Assembly (NCBI GenBank): GCA_943787675.1
Contig: CALSNK010000017.1
Coordinates: forward strand, 62,001-126,000
Reading direction: 5' to 3'
Source: an uncultured Pseudomonadales bacterium
Lineage (GTDB): Bacteria; Pseudomonadota; Gammaproteobacteria; Pseudomonadales; Porticoccaceae
DNA: 64,000 nucleotides
How positions within the stretch are numbered: the first letter of the stretch is position 1; each line of letters begins with the position of its first letter. This document shows positions 17,981 through 26,264 of this stretch, piece by piece. A model generated the notes under the pieces. It was not told the origin of the DNA. It saw only the letters and a list, made by a program, of their open reading frames with translations, and searched no databases. Position numbers and translations under genes: made by a program.

Positions 17981-18019
17981 TTATTTAAAGTAGAGACCTG
18001 TAACCAGTCCGGAATTCCT

Positions 18020-19057
18020 ATGAGCAATCCTGAAGACGACATTAAAAATACTGAAAATACTGAGGCTTCTGAAACCCCCGAAGCGCCGGAGTCAATGGCT
18101 GACGAAGCGCTGGCCGAAACGGCTGTGGCTGATTCAGACTCCGCCCTTATTGCAGAGTCTATAGAAGCCTTCGAAGAGACACCTGAAAATGATGACCAGG
18201 ATCCGAAAGTAGAGCCAGGCGATTACCAGCGCTTTTCTCAGGTACTTAAGAACGCCCAAGAAATCTCGGGCCGTCTCGAAGTTTTACTGCCCGGGGTACT
18301 CGACACTGCCGATGCCACCAACAGTGCTGCAGATGTTAGTCGGCGTGCCTCATCGGCCCTTGAGAATGGTCTCGATCATTTACAAAAAAGAGTTAATGAA
18401 TTAGTCGCTGCCAGTGCTAAGGGTGCCGTGACATCAACTCGTATTCTACTCGGTGCAGTGGTGTCATTACTGATTGCCGTAGGCCTTATTGGTTTTATGT
18501 CGGTGGAACTTTCAGCCCGGGTTAATCAGGTCGACAATATGATGGTGGCGCTGAGTAAGCGCGTGGTAAAAATGAATTCTGCCCTGGCAACCTTTGAGCA
18601 GTTAAATTTTTCGATCAATCAGTTGGCGACCAAGCAGGCGCAATTTGCCAGTAATCAAATACTACTTGCCGAGGCGGTTACCCGAGCTGAGAAAAGCACT
18701 GCTGACCTAAATGACCTCGTACCAGAAGCAACCGCGAAAAGTGTTAGCACTGAAACTAATAAGGTTATGGCGCAAGTTAACAAACTTAACGCCGCCCTTG
18801 TCGCTCAGGGAGAGCAGGTTGCTGTGGTATCGGGTTCGGTTAAAAAATTGGCGACTCAGATAAAATCGTTTGATGGGCGCATGAGCAATGTTGCAAAGTT
18901 GAATGCTGATGTTGAAGCGTTAATCACGCTAGAGCGCGCAGACTATCTTGAACTTTTGCAGCGGCAGGTAGATTTACAGGCCTTGCAAGTCGCCGAACAA
19001 CAGCCAGAAGAAAAGGTAGACCCCTCGATTGTTGTCTATCCTTTTGTTAGCCGTTAA
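18020..19057 (+). CDS. Single-pass membrane protein with periplasmic coiled coil, unknown function
   Basis: At 345 aa it has a very acidic, disordered cytoplasmic N-terminus (about residues 1-65), a helical segment, one membrane helix (about 142-162, LLGAVVSLLIAVGLIGFM), and a long periplasmic part. That part is predicted as heptad-rich coiled coil (VNQVDNMMVALSKRVVKMNS onward, to about 325), ending in a short hydrophobic VVYPFVSR tail. The architecture resembles tethering or scaffold proteins rather than an enzyme. It is the third gene of the + strand set after flhB and converges with the unassigned minus-strand gene at 19134. I know of no flagellar protein with this sequence. Confidence 0.72.
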   Translation: MSNPEDDIKNTENTEASETPEAPESMADEALAETAVADSDSALIAESIEAFEETPENDDQDPKVEPGDYQRFSQVLKNAQEISGRLEVLLPGVLDTADATNSAADVSRRASSALENGLDHLQKRVNELVAASAKGAVTSTRILLGAVVSLLIAVGLIGFMSVELSARVNQVDNMMVALSKRVVKMNSALATFEQLNFSINQLATKQAQFASNQILLAEAVTRAEKSTADLNDLVPEATAKSVSTETNKVMAQVNKLNAALVAQGEQVAVVSGSVKKLATQIKSFDGRMSNVAKLNADVEALITLERADYLELLQRQVDLQALQVAEQQPEEKVDPSIVVYPFVSR

Positions 19058-19128
19058 CACCTTGCGCGAAATTTTAAAGTAGGTTTAAAGTAGATTCTAA
19101 AGTAGCCCGCTAAGTCGATATTCAAGTT

Positions 19129-19148
19129 GGCCCCTAAGTTATGGGGCC
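19129..19148. terminator. Inverted repeat between convergent genes, possible terminator
   Basis: GGCCCC and GGGGCC face each other across eight bases, at the point where the + strand unknown gene set and the minus-strand gene at 19134 converge. No clear U-tract follows on either strand, so termination is uncertain. Three copies of TTTAAAGTAG or TCTAAAGTAG lie just before it (19073-19106). Confidence 0.4.
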
Positions 19149-19781
19149 CAATAACTCGTCTTCAGGCGTCTGGTCGGGATTAGCCGGGTCTGTCAGCAGC
19201 GGCGCTTCAACGTTGGGAGGGGTAGGCATCAATGCTTCTGAAAAAGGCTCCTGTAACTCAAGGTCGGTGCGTGAAAAAAGCATTCCGGCAGCGTTGTCGA
19301 GATTGGCGCGCAGGGCAATCTTGTCCTCTTCGGTGGCAGTCACGCTCATAAGGCCTGCGTTATAAATTGTTGCCGCTGATGGCTGTGGAATCCAAGAGCT
19401 GAACTTGCCGCGTAATGTGGTGATATCAATCGGCACTTTGGGTTTATTGGTCGTGCGACCCTGGTTACCATCCTTGATGCCGTCGGCAAACAGTTTCTCA
19501 ATATGTTTTTTCAGTAGCAGCTCATAGCGTGGCTTTAGCGCGATTACATCATCGTCATTAAAGTCTTCGGGTGAGTTGCCGGACATCACATCCCATAGCG
19601 CTTTGCCCTCATAACCTAAAAATGGATGCTGAGGTGCAGCTTCAGTTTTCTTCTGTGCCGCAGCCGTCTGCACGCTTAGGGTTAAATCTTCAAGCTGAGC
19701 AATCCTATCAATCAGATAAATGATAAGAATAATGGTAGCGGCAGTGCCGAGAAAAATCCCAAGCAAAATAATTGACGTCAT
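19134..19781 (-). CDS. N-terminally membrane-anchored protein of unknown function
   Basis: At 215 aa it has an N-terminal membrane helix (about residues 3-25, SIILLGIFLGTAATIILIIY). A short coiled stretch follows, then a soluble domain with a conserved-looking core (HPFLGYEGKALWDVMSG, then ALKPRYELLLKKHIEKLFAD), and a Pro/Glu-rich tail. There is no Cys lipobox. It is the last gene of the flhA-flhF-flhG-fliA minus-strand series, where Pseudomonas-type clusters carry che and mot genes. No family recognised. The pairing with the + strand membrane proteins next door suggests an envelope complex, which is inference only. Confidence 0.7.
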   Translation of the reverse strand: MTSIILLGIFLGTAATIILIIYLIDRIAQLEDLTLSVQTAAAQKKTEAAPQHPFLGYEGKALWDVMSGNSPEDFNDDDVIALKPRYELLLKKHIEKLFADGIKDGNQGRTTNKPKVPIDITTLRGKFSSWIPQPSAATIYNAGLMSVTATEEDKIALRANLDNAAGMLFSRTDLELQEPFSEALMPTPPNVEAPLLTDPANPDQTPEDELLGPIT

Positions 19782-19810
19782 AGGTTACAACCGTTTATCG
19801 GAGTCAGACA

Positions 19811-20359
19811 TTAATTTTCGTCCTGCTCATTCTCTTCATCCATGAGATTATTTTCGTTATCTTCTGCTTCAGCTGTGTCACTTGCTTCTAGCTCGTTCCG
19901 TAAAAACTGCAGCGCTACAAAAGGTTCATCTAAGCCTATTTCAGAACTCACTCGCGCGGCAACCTCTTGGCCCAGCGTAATCGCCTTAGCAATATCAATC
20001 TGTTGAGTTTGGTACATCGCGCCCAGCCGAAATACCTCTTCTGCAAATTCTTCTGGCAGATAGGTAAAAATTTCACCACTCACCGTCTTAACTCGTTGAT
20101 AGGAATTTGCGACAGGTGCGACAGGCTTCTCTGACCCCTTAGTTAAGGCGGCAACAGATTGTCTTTGGAAAAGGGCGGTTTTTTGGGCTCCCTCAACAAA
20201 GACCTTATCTAGATTCGCTTTGCAGCGATTTGCCATACGCAGCCTTACTACGCGTGCGGCGCGATCGCTTTCAGGCAGCGATGCAACCTTAATGTAGTCG
20301 GCTTTGGCTCGTTGCTGGGCAGCTTTTATGCCTCTGCTTTTAAAAATTGATAGGGCCAT
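19811..20359 (-). CDS. Unknown helical protein overlapping the 3' end of fliA
   Basis: This 182-aa soluble protein has a basic N-terminal half, a helical C-terminal half (PEEFAEEVFRLGAMYQTQQI) and a very acidic tail. Its ATG lies inside fliA, 20 bp before the fliA stop, with AGGAGG a little upstream, so it is probably translated with fliA. There is no signal or membrane segment. Tight coupling to the sigma28 gene suggests a function in the flagellar programme; an anti- or pro-sigma28 role is conceivable but nothing in the sequence shows it. Confidence 0.7.
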   Translation of the reverse strand: MALSIFKSRGIKAAQQRAKADYIKVASLPESDRAARVVRLRMANRCKANLDKVFVEGAQKTALFQRQSVAALTKGSEKPVAPVANSYQRVKTVSGEIFTYLPEEFAEEVFRLGAMYQTQQIDIAKAITLGQEVAARVSSEIGLDEPFVALQFLRNELEASDTAEAEDNENNLMDEENEQDEN

Positions 20360-21083
20360 TATTTACTGTTCCTCCTACCTCTAGGTTTTGTCGCAATTTC
20401 TTTACGCTGCCCGATAAAATTTGGCTCACTCGAGATTCGCTGACCTCTAGTACGGCGCCTATCTCTTTTAAATTCATTTCTTCGACGTAGTAGAGTGAGA
20501 TCACGGTACGATCACGCTCTGGAAGACTGTCAATGGACGACATCAGTGAATCCATAAATTGCTCTCCAGCCATATTGGCTTCGGGCTCATTATTCGCACT
20601 GCCGGGCATATCCACAGTATCGGGTAGCTGCGATTCTAAAGACACAGTCTGAAAGCGGTGGGCGTGGGTGCGTTCCTTTTGAAAGCTATCCATGTCTTTG
20701 CCCATAAATTCGGCTAGTTCTGTCTGTGAGGCTTCGCGACCCAGCTCGCCACTAAGCGCAGCACTGGCTTGGTTGTGATCGCGAATATTAACTATCGCTG
20801 AACGCGGCAGATACGACATCTTGCGCACCTGGTCGAGAATGGCGCCACGGACTCGGTTCTTAGCAAAGACTTCAAAGTCGACGCCTTTGCTGGCATCAAA
20901 AGAGCTCTTGGCTTCAATGAGACCAATCATACCGACCTGAATTAACTCATCCAACTCCATAAAATTGGGTAGCCGTCCCTTGAGATGCAAAGCAACGCGT
21001 TTTACCAACCCAACATGGGCCAGCAGTTCGTTGCCGGACTGATCAGCATTTTGAATTTCTTCATAGACTCGTAAATCAGCCAT
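20340..21083 (-). CDS. fliA: Flagellar sigma factor FliA (sigma28)
   Basis: FliA directs late flagellar transcription. At 247 aa, region 2 is clear (LVKRVALHLKGRLPNFMELD, then ELIQVGMIGLIEAKSSFD and KNRVRGAILDQVR). Region 3 follows, and region 4 helix-turn-helix closes it (LPERDRTVISLYYVEEMNLK, then EIGAVLEVSESRVSQI). AGGA precedes the ATG. It lies 8 bp after flhG and overlaps the next gene. Its targets are visible in this window as TAAAG-N14-GCCGATA type promoters before flgP, flgM, flaG and three flagellins. FlgM at 29897 is the expected anti-sigma. Confidence 0.97.
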   Translation of the reverse strand: MADLRVYEEIQNADQSGNELLAHVGLVKRVALHLKGRLPNFMELDELIQVGMIGLIEAKSSFDASKGVDFEVFAKNRVRGAILDQVRKMSYLPRSAIVNIRDHNQASAALSGELGREASQTELAEFMGKDMDSFQKERTHAHRFQTVSLESQLPDTVDMPGSANNEPEANMAGEQFMDSLMSSIDSLPERDRTVISLYYVEEMNLKEIGAVLEVSESRVSQILSGSVKKLRQNLEVGGTVNNGPINF

Positions 21084-21091
21084 GGGAAGTC

Positions 21092-21919
21092 CTACGCAAT
21101 GCTCTGTTGCTGCATGGCAAGTCGTTCAACAAAGAACTGTAAGCCACCGTTCATAGGGATATCAGATTCGAGACTGGTGACTACTTTGGCCAGGGCTCTA
21201 AAGTCGCGACTGGCGATGCTAGAGGGAGCAAAAGACACCAGCGGTTGTCCGGCTTTTATGGACCTAAGTACCATTTCATCCTGAGTAATAGAATGGAGGT
21301 AGTCCACTCGACTGCCGAGAAAGTTTTGAATCACCGAATTAATACTGCCGTAGAGTCGCTCGCCTTCATTCTGAGAGGCTACGCCATTCGGGATTAGACT
21401 AATATTGTCTAGCTGATGCTCCTGAATCATTACTTTAATGGTGCCGTAGGCATCGGCGATGGAAGAGGGCTCATTTTTCAGTACGATAAAACGATGCTGG
21501 CAGGCCCGCATAAAGGCCATCACGGTGTCAGACAGTCCCGCAGCCAGATCAACAATAAAGTAATCTAGGTCTTCGTCTACATCGGAGAACGATTGAATAA
21601 TACCAGCAGTTTCTGCTTCATTTAACGACGCCATATGCTGCATGCCACTAGCACCAGGCACGAGCTTTACGCCGCTGGGGCCTTCAACAATAATTTCACC
21701 GAGGGTTTTCTCACCCGACAGAACATGGCTAAAATTGAACGGCGTGCGACAGCCTAGGGCTAACTGCGCATTGGCAAGGCCTAGGTCTGCATCGAAAATC
21801 ATCACTTTTTTACCCAGCGACGCGAGCATAACGGCAAGATTTACCGAAACGGTTGTTTTTCCGACGCCGCCTTTGCCGCTGGCGATACCAATAATTTGAG
21901 TAGGTCTTTTATTAAGCAT
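21092..21919 (-). CDS. flhG: Flagellar number regulator FlhG/FleN, MinD-like ATPase
   Basis: FlhG limits flagellar number, works with FlhF at the pole, and in Pseudomonas restrains FleQ. It has the deviant Walker A SGKGGVGKTTVSVNLA (about residues 14-29), the MinD-like FDADLGLANAQLALG, and Walker B YFIVDLAAGLS. The C-terminus carries a probable amphipathic membrane-targeting region. Length 275 aa is typical. It lies between flhF and fliA as in Pseudomonas and Vibrio. Confidence 0.96.
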   Translation of the reverse strand: MLNKRPTQIIGIASGKGGVGKTTVSVNLAVMLASLGKKVMIFDADLGLANAQLALGCRTPFNFSHVLSGEKTLGEIIVEGPSGVKLVPGASGMQHMASLNEAETAGIIQSFSDVDEDLDYFIVDLAAGLSDTVMAFMRACQHRFIVLKNEPSSIADAYGTIKVMIQEHQLDNISLIPNGVASQNEGERLYGSINSVIQNFLGSRVDYLHSITQDEMVLRSIKAGQPLVSFAPSSIASRDFRALAKVVTSLESDIPMNGGLQFFVERLAMQQQSIA

Positions 21920-21971
21920 TTTTAAACCCTATAAGCATTCTTGAGACCAGGGTATTACACAGCACCCCATT

Positions 21972-21988
21972 ACCAATAGAATATTGGT
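21972..21988. other. Perfect 7-bp inverted repeat in the flhF-flhG gap
   Basis: ACCAATA-GAA-TATTGGT lies in the 214-bp gap (21920-22133) between flhF and flhG, about 55 bp upstream of the flhG start. Read on the minus strand it would be in the flhG leader. A second weak hairpin (AAGCC/GGCTT) lies near 22050. No convincing promoter is visible in this gap, so flhG is probably read from the flhA promoter or a weak local one. Confidence 0.35.
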
Positions 21989-22133
21989 GAGAGGCTCCGG
22001 CCGGAATCTTGTTTTGCATCTAGATGTAGAAAAGATGTCGAATCAAGCAAAGCCTCAACGGGCTTCCTTGCACGACTTATTATGTGGTGTACCTGTCTAT
22101 TGTTAATCATTTTCGTTTATCGTCTCAAGCTAG

Positions 22134-23450
22134 TCAAACAAAACTAATGGGCAAATGGCTTAGCGCCTGTTGGGCGAGGCCGTGACCGGTTAGGGGAGCC
22201 ATATCAATGATCGATGGCTCTGCAGCACCCAGTGAAACTGGGGTCTCGGCATTCAATAGAGTATTAATCACAGCCCAGGGGTAAACATCAGGCTCAAGCC
22301 GTGACAGCATTACCGAGTCCCAGCTCATTTCAGCCGACTTGAGATGCCGTTTGACCGAGCTCTCCGAGGCGTCAGCCGCCAGCACTAGGTGCTTACGGGC
22401 ATTGGGGAGCAATTGGGTTAATGCGTTCATGTGGTTTAAAACATCCACACCGGGCATATCAATAATGATAAGTTTCCGCGACTCCAGTTCCTGGAGCAGG
22501 CTCTCAAGCATTTCAAGGCTACCGGCTCTAAAGGTTTCTACGCCAGCCTGAGAACCGATAAGCTGAGTTTGGCTCCAGGCGCCAAAGCGAATATCGTTGT
22601 AGCTGATAATAGCTACGTCCTGATCGCCATAATTAAGGGCTGCATGTTTGGCGAGACGGCCAGCCATAAGGGTCTTGCCTGCGCCAGAGCTGCCGGCAAT
22701 AAGGTGGATGCCCTGAATATTTTCCAGAACATTGGTATGTTTGATTGCTGCGCCGAGCATATCGGCGATATCGGACAGTGCCGCGGTCATATCAGTATGT
22801 TGATTAACCACGTCCGTGACCAAGGCTCTTAGGCCAACGGGCATACCGGTTTCATTAAAGGCTTCAATTAATGGGCGCATCTCGTCGGTGACTGACTGGG
22901 TGCCACTCCAGGCTTCCAGTTGCTGGGACATCTTAAATTCATTGCGCATAGCGGCCAGTTCCTGGCGCACCATATCAACGATTTCCCGTGCCTTTAGGCT
23001 CTCTCGGTCCTCGTTAGCAGGGTTAAACTCGTCTGAGGCCAGACCTTCTGTGGCCAAACCTTCTTTGACCAAACCTTCTTTGACGACAGTCTCTTTAAGC
23101 TCATGCATAAACTCTTCGATCAGGCCCGAGTCTAGGTCAGCATCCAGATCCAAAGACTTATTTTGTACCGGGTCATGAGCAATAGCGGGAACCGTTTTAA
23201 AGACCTCAGTCTCCATGACGTCTGAGAAATTAGGCATCTCACCCAGAGAAACGCGAGGCTCCTGAAGGGCGGGCGCCTGCATTTCATTGAGGGTCTTTTG
23301 GGTCTCCGGGGCAAGATCAATGGCAACAATAATTTCAGTCTGATCCTTGGCCCGCTTATTGGAAACTACCAGCGCATCTTCGCCATAGAGATGGATAACT
23401 TTCTCCATCGCTCGTCGCGTGTCTTCTGCCAGTACTCTTTGTAATTCCAT
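22134..23450 (-). CDS. flhF: Polar flagellum placement protein FlhF (divergent SRP-type GTPase)
   Basis: FlhF marks the pole for flagellar assembly. At 438 aa it has the N-terminal basic B region (RRAMEKVIHLYGEDALVVSN), an acidic linker with a small repeat (VKEGLVKEGLATEGLASDE), and an SRP-family NG domain. The P-loop GSSGAGKTLMAG and the DIRFGAWSQ segment are present. The G3 motif reads DMPG instead of DTAG, and the place of the guanine-specificity TKLDE reads SRLEP, so GTP binding may be altered. It sits between flhA and flhG as expected. Confidence 0.92.
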   Translation of the reverse strand: MELQRVLAEDTRRAMEKVIHLYGEDALVVSNKRAKDQTEIIVAIDLAPETQKTLNEMQAPALQEPRVSLGEMPNFSDVMETEVFKTVPAIAHDPVQNKSLDLDADLDSGLIEEFMHELKETVVKEGLVKEGLATEGLASDEFNPANEDRESLKAREIVDMVRQELAAMRNEFKMSQQLEAWSGTQSVTDEMRPLIEAFNETGMPVGLRALVTDVVNQHTDMTAALSDIADMLGAAIKHTNVLENIQGIHLIAGSSGAGKTLMAGRLAKHAALNYGDQDVAIISYNDIRFGAWSQTQLIGSQAGVETFRAGSLEMLESLLQELESRKLIIIDMPGVDVLNHMNALTQLLPNARKHLVLAADASESSVKRHLKSAEMSWDSVMLSRLEPDVYPWAVINTLLNAETPVSLGAAEPSIIDMAPLTGHGLAQQALSHLPISFV

Positions 23451-23467
23451 CTCTTTCTTTCCTCGGA

Positions 23468-25573
23468 TTAATTGGTTTCTTCGACATCAACTGTCGCGAC
23501 AACTTTAACGGCCTGATCATCTGGAATCTCGCTGTAGGACAGCACAGTCAGGTCACTTAATCGGTGTCGAATAATTTTTGCAAGCCAGGGACGAATGCCA
23601 GGGGATACCACCAATACAGCGGGATGGCCCTGATTTTCAACAGCTTCAGTATTTTCTGCGAGAGCTTTAAACAGGCCCTCTGCAAGTTTGGGTTCTATGA
23701 CTAAACCCTGGTTACCGCTGCTCTGCTGCAACACATTGTGTAGCACCTGCTCCAAAGAGGGGTTGAGCGTGATAACCGGAAGACTATCGTTAATATCGAC
23801 CAGGCCCTGGACGATCATGCGTCCCAGCCGTGGCCTCACTGCAGCCGTTAATTCGTCGGCATCCAGCGTGCGACCACTCTCGGTCGATAGCACCTCAATA
23901 ATGGTGCGCATATCGCGTACCGAAACCGACTCGTCGAGAATGTTTTGTAATACTTTAGTAATGGTCGCCAGAGGCAATTTACCCGGCACTAGATCTTCGA
24001 CCAGCTTGGGTGAGCGACCAGCGACCTTGTCGAGTAGCTGCTGGGTTTCATCATGGCTTAATAGCTCTGAGGCATTGCTGCGCAGCAGGGTGTTTAGATG
24101 GGTGGCAATCGCCGTGGCTGCATCAACCACCGTATAGCCGAGGGTGCGTGCATAGTCACGCTGAGAAGGCTCAATCCAGATAGCGTCCAAACCAAATGCA
24201 GGTTCCTTGGTAGGCGTGCCTTCCAGTGTGCCGTGAACATGGCCGGGATTAATGGCCATCTCGCGGCCTACTTTAATTTCGCCTTTGCCGCGAACCACAC
24301 CGTTCATCACAATATGGTAAACATCAGGGGACAGATCAAGATTGTCACGAATACGGATCGGCTGAATTAAAAAGCCCAGCTCTGCGGAGAGCTTTTTGCG
24401 TACGCCTTTAACGCGGGGCAATAATTGTCCGCCGGTTTCCGGGTTTACGAGGGGAATCAACCCGTAACCAATATCTAGGCCGACCAGATCAACCTGATCC
24501 ACATCGTCCCAGTTAAGTTCTTCTTTGTTCACATCGTTTTGAGCCGTGGCAGCGGTCGCATTGCCCTCTTGGATAATCTGACGGTCAGAATCTATAGATA
24601 TTTTGACGCCCAGACCTACAGAGGCCGCACCCAAGCCTAAAAATACTAAGTGAGGCATGCCGGGAACCAGGCCTAGCAGAATCAGAATAACGCCGGCAAT
24701 AATCAGCGCCATCGGATTGCCGAGCTGTGACTTAGCCTGCTCGGTCATGGATTCAGAGGTGGTTACGCGAGTCACGATAATGGCCGTCGCTAGGGACAGC
24801 AACAATGATGGAATCTGGGCAACCAGACCATCACCAATAGTCAGCAGCACATAGATGCGGCCCGCTTCAGAAAAGCTTAGGTCATGCTGGCCTATACCAA
24901 TAAGCAGGCCGCCGAGAATATTAATAAGTAGGATGAGTAATCCGGCAATCGCATCACCGCGCACAAATTTCGAGGCACCATCCATAGAACCAAAGAAGTC
25001 AGATTCCTGAGATATTTCTTCACGACGTCTTTTAGCCGTTTCCTGATCAATAACACCGGCGTTCAAGTCGGCATCAATGGCCATCTGTTTGCCGGGCAAC
25101 GCGTCTAGAGTGAAGCGCGCAATAACCTCAGACACTCGGCCAGCACCCTTGGTAACAACGATAAAGTTAATAATCATCAGAATCGCAAAGATGATGAAAC
25201 CAACCAGATAGTTGCCGGCAATAACAAACTCACCGAATGCCTCAATAACCTTACCCGCCGCATCAGGACCTTCATGGCCCTTAACCAGTACCAGTCGGGT
25301 GGAGGCTACATTCAGACCTAGGCGGAGCATGGTGGCAATCAGCAAAATCGCTGGAAAAGAAGAGAAATCTAAGGGCTTAGAGCTATTAATGGCGATCATA
25401 ATGATCACCAGGCCAACCACAATATTAAAGGTGAACAGAAAATCCAGCAAAAAAGCGGGAAGTGGCAGAATCAACATCGAAATAATCAACAGCACCAGGA
25501 ACGGAATACCCAGCCCGGAGAGTTCGATTTTTGACAGGTTCTGTCGTATGTTCGACAGTGTTGCAGTAGCCAT
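23468..25573 (-). CDS. flhA: Flagellar export gate protein FlhA
   Basis: FlhA is the nonameric export-gate subunit with a large cytoplasmic substrate-docking domain. At 701 aa, eight hydrophobic segments fill the first 320 residues, and the FHIPEP-family signature is present (RVSEVIARFTLDALPGKQMA). The C-terminal part has the usual LGYTVVDAATAIATHLNTLL and RGLVDI-like regions. A minus-strand sigma54 promoter lies 85 bp upstream. It leads the flhA-flhF-flhG-fliA set. Confidence 0.98.
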   Translation of the reverse strand: MATATLSNIRQNLSKIELSGLGIPFLVLLIISMLILPLPAFLLDFLFTFNIVVGLVIIMIAINSSKPLDFSSFPAILLIATMLRLGLNVASTRLVLVKGHEGPDAAGKVIEAFGEFVIAGNYLVGFIIFAILMIINFIVVTKGAGRVSEVIARFTLDALPGKQMAIDADLNAGVIDQETAKRRREEISQESDFFGSMDGASKFVRGDAIAGLLILLINILGGLLIGIGQHDLSFSEAGRIYVLLTIGDGLVAQIPSLLLSLATAIIVTRVTTSESMTEQAKSQLGNPMALIIAGVILILLGLVPGMPHLVFLGLGAASVGLGVKISIDSDRQIIQEGNATAATAQNDVNKEELNWDDVDQVDLVGLDIGYGLIPLVNPETGGQLLPRVKGVRKKLSAELGFLIQPIRIRDNLDLSPDVYHIVMNGVVRGKGEIKVGREMAINPGHVHGTLEGTPTKEPAFGLDAIWIEPSQRDYARTLGYTVVDAATAIATHLNTLLRSNASELLSHDETQQLLDKVAGRSPKLVEDLVPGKLPLATITKVLQNILDESVSVRDMRTIIEVLSTESGRTLDADELTAAVRPRLGRMIVQGLVDINDSLPVITLNPSLEQVLHNVLQQSSGNQGLVIEPKLAEGLFKALAENTEAVENQGHPAVLVVSPGIRPWLAKIIRHRLSDLTVLSYSEIPDDQAVKVVATVDVEETN

Positions 25574-25657
25574 GTAATAAAACCTTAATAAAAACAGTCA
25601 GTTAATAGATTGTTCTGCCTGGCGAATCAGTTATGTTCTCGCCTCTAATGGATATAG

Positions 25658-25673
25658 AGCAATAACTGTGCCA
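25658..25673 (-). promoter_or_regulatory. Sigma54 promoter for flhA
   Basis: On the minus strand TGGCAC, five bases, TTGCT gives a near-perfect -24/-12 element. Transcription would start near 25647, about 74 bp before the flhA ATG. It probably drives flhA-flhF-flhG-fliA and the two unassigned genes behind them. Confidence 0.87.
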
Positions 25674-25709
25674 GACCGAGCCAGAGGTAAGAGAAAACAC
25701 TTTTAACCC

Positions 25710-25736
25710 TAAAGACCCTCGCCTTACTGCCGATAC
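25710..25736 (+). promoter_or_regulatory. Sigma28 promoter for flgP-flgT
   Basis: TAAAGACC, eleven bases, GCCGATAC matches the FliA consensus in both halves and spacing. It lies about 50 bp before the flgP start. The divergent flhA promoter is sigma54-type, so this 200-bp gap carries two promoter classes back to back. Confidence 0.82.
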
Positions 25737-25790
25737 TACAAGCAAGAAGGAAAACATTGATTCAACGCTGGATAAACCATGGGAAGCAAG

Positions 25791-26258
25791 ATGAAACATA
25801 TTGCCGCGAAAGCCATTACCACTATTATGCTCGGACTATTTTTAACCGGCTGTGTCACTAACCAAGAAAAATACGACAATGCGATTCTAGAGGCCATGGT
25901 TGATCAGAATAGAAATATTCTTGCCACAGGCTATGCGGTTATTAGTATTCAGCAGCATGACAACCCCGCTCAACAGCGTCTGCTGTCCATTCGTGCCTCC
26001 AAGCTCGATGCTTACCGCACATTGATGGAACAGGTCTATGGCCAGTACCTCGATGCCAACACCACGGTTGCGCAGATGGTTGTGGAGAGCGATTCGTTCC
26101 GTGCTCGCGTACAGGGCGTTATCTATGGTGCCCAGCTGGTTAGCATTACGCCGGTTGGCGACGACACCTATGAAACCACCCTGTCACTCAAGCGTGGCAT
26201 CGTAAATGATTTACGCGCGCTCTATCTTGAGCAGCTCGGCAGCGGCATGGGCAACTAA
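25791..26258 (+). CDS. flgP: Outer-membrane lipoprotein FlgP (LPP20 family)
   Basis: FlgP is an outer-membrane lipoprotein of polar flagella, needed for flagellar stability in Vibrio and for the basal disk in Campylobacter. I start at ATG 25791, with GGAAG upstream. The signal peptide ends in the lipobox LTGC. The mature part has the LPP20-type segment (ATGYAVISIQQHDNPAQQRL, then ASKLDAYRTLMEQVYG). The 155-aa length fits. It lies 6 bp before flgT. Transcription is probably from the sigma28 promoter upstream. Confidence 0.88.
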   Translation: MKHIAAKAITTIMLGLFLTGCVTNQEKYDNAILEAMVDQNRNILATGYAVISIQQHDNPAQQRLLSIRASKLDAYRTLMEQVYGQYLDANTTVAQMVVESDSFRARVQGVIYGAQLVSITPVGDDTYETTLSLKRGIVNDLRALYLEQLGSGMGN

Positions 26259-26264
26259 GCCATT

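Noticed and set aside
17985-18015. TAAAGTAG before the coiled-coil gene as a sigma28 promoter
   Set aside because: The -10 half (TCCGGAAT or similar) does not match and the spacing is wrong.
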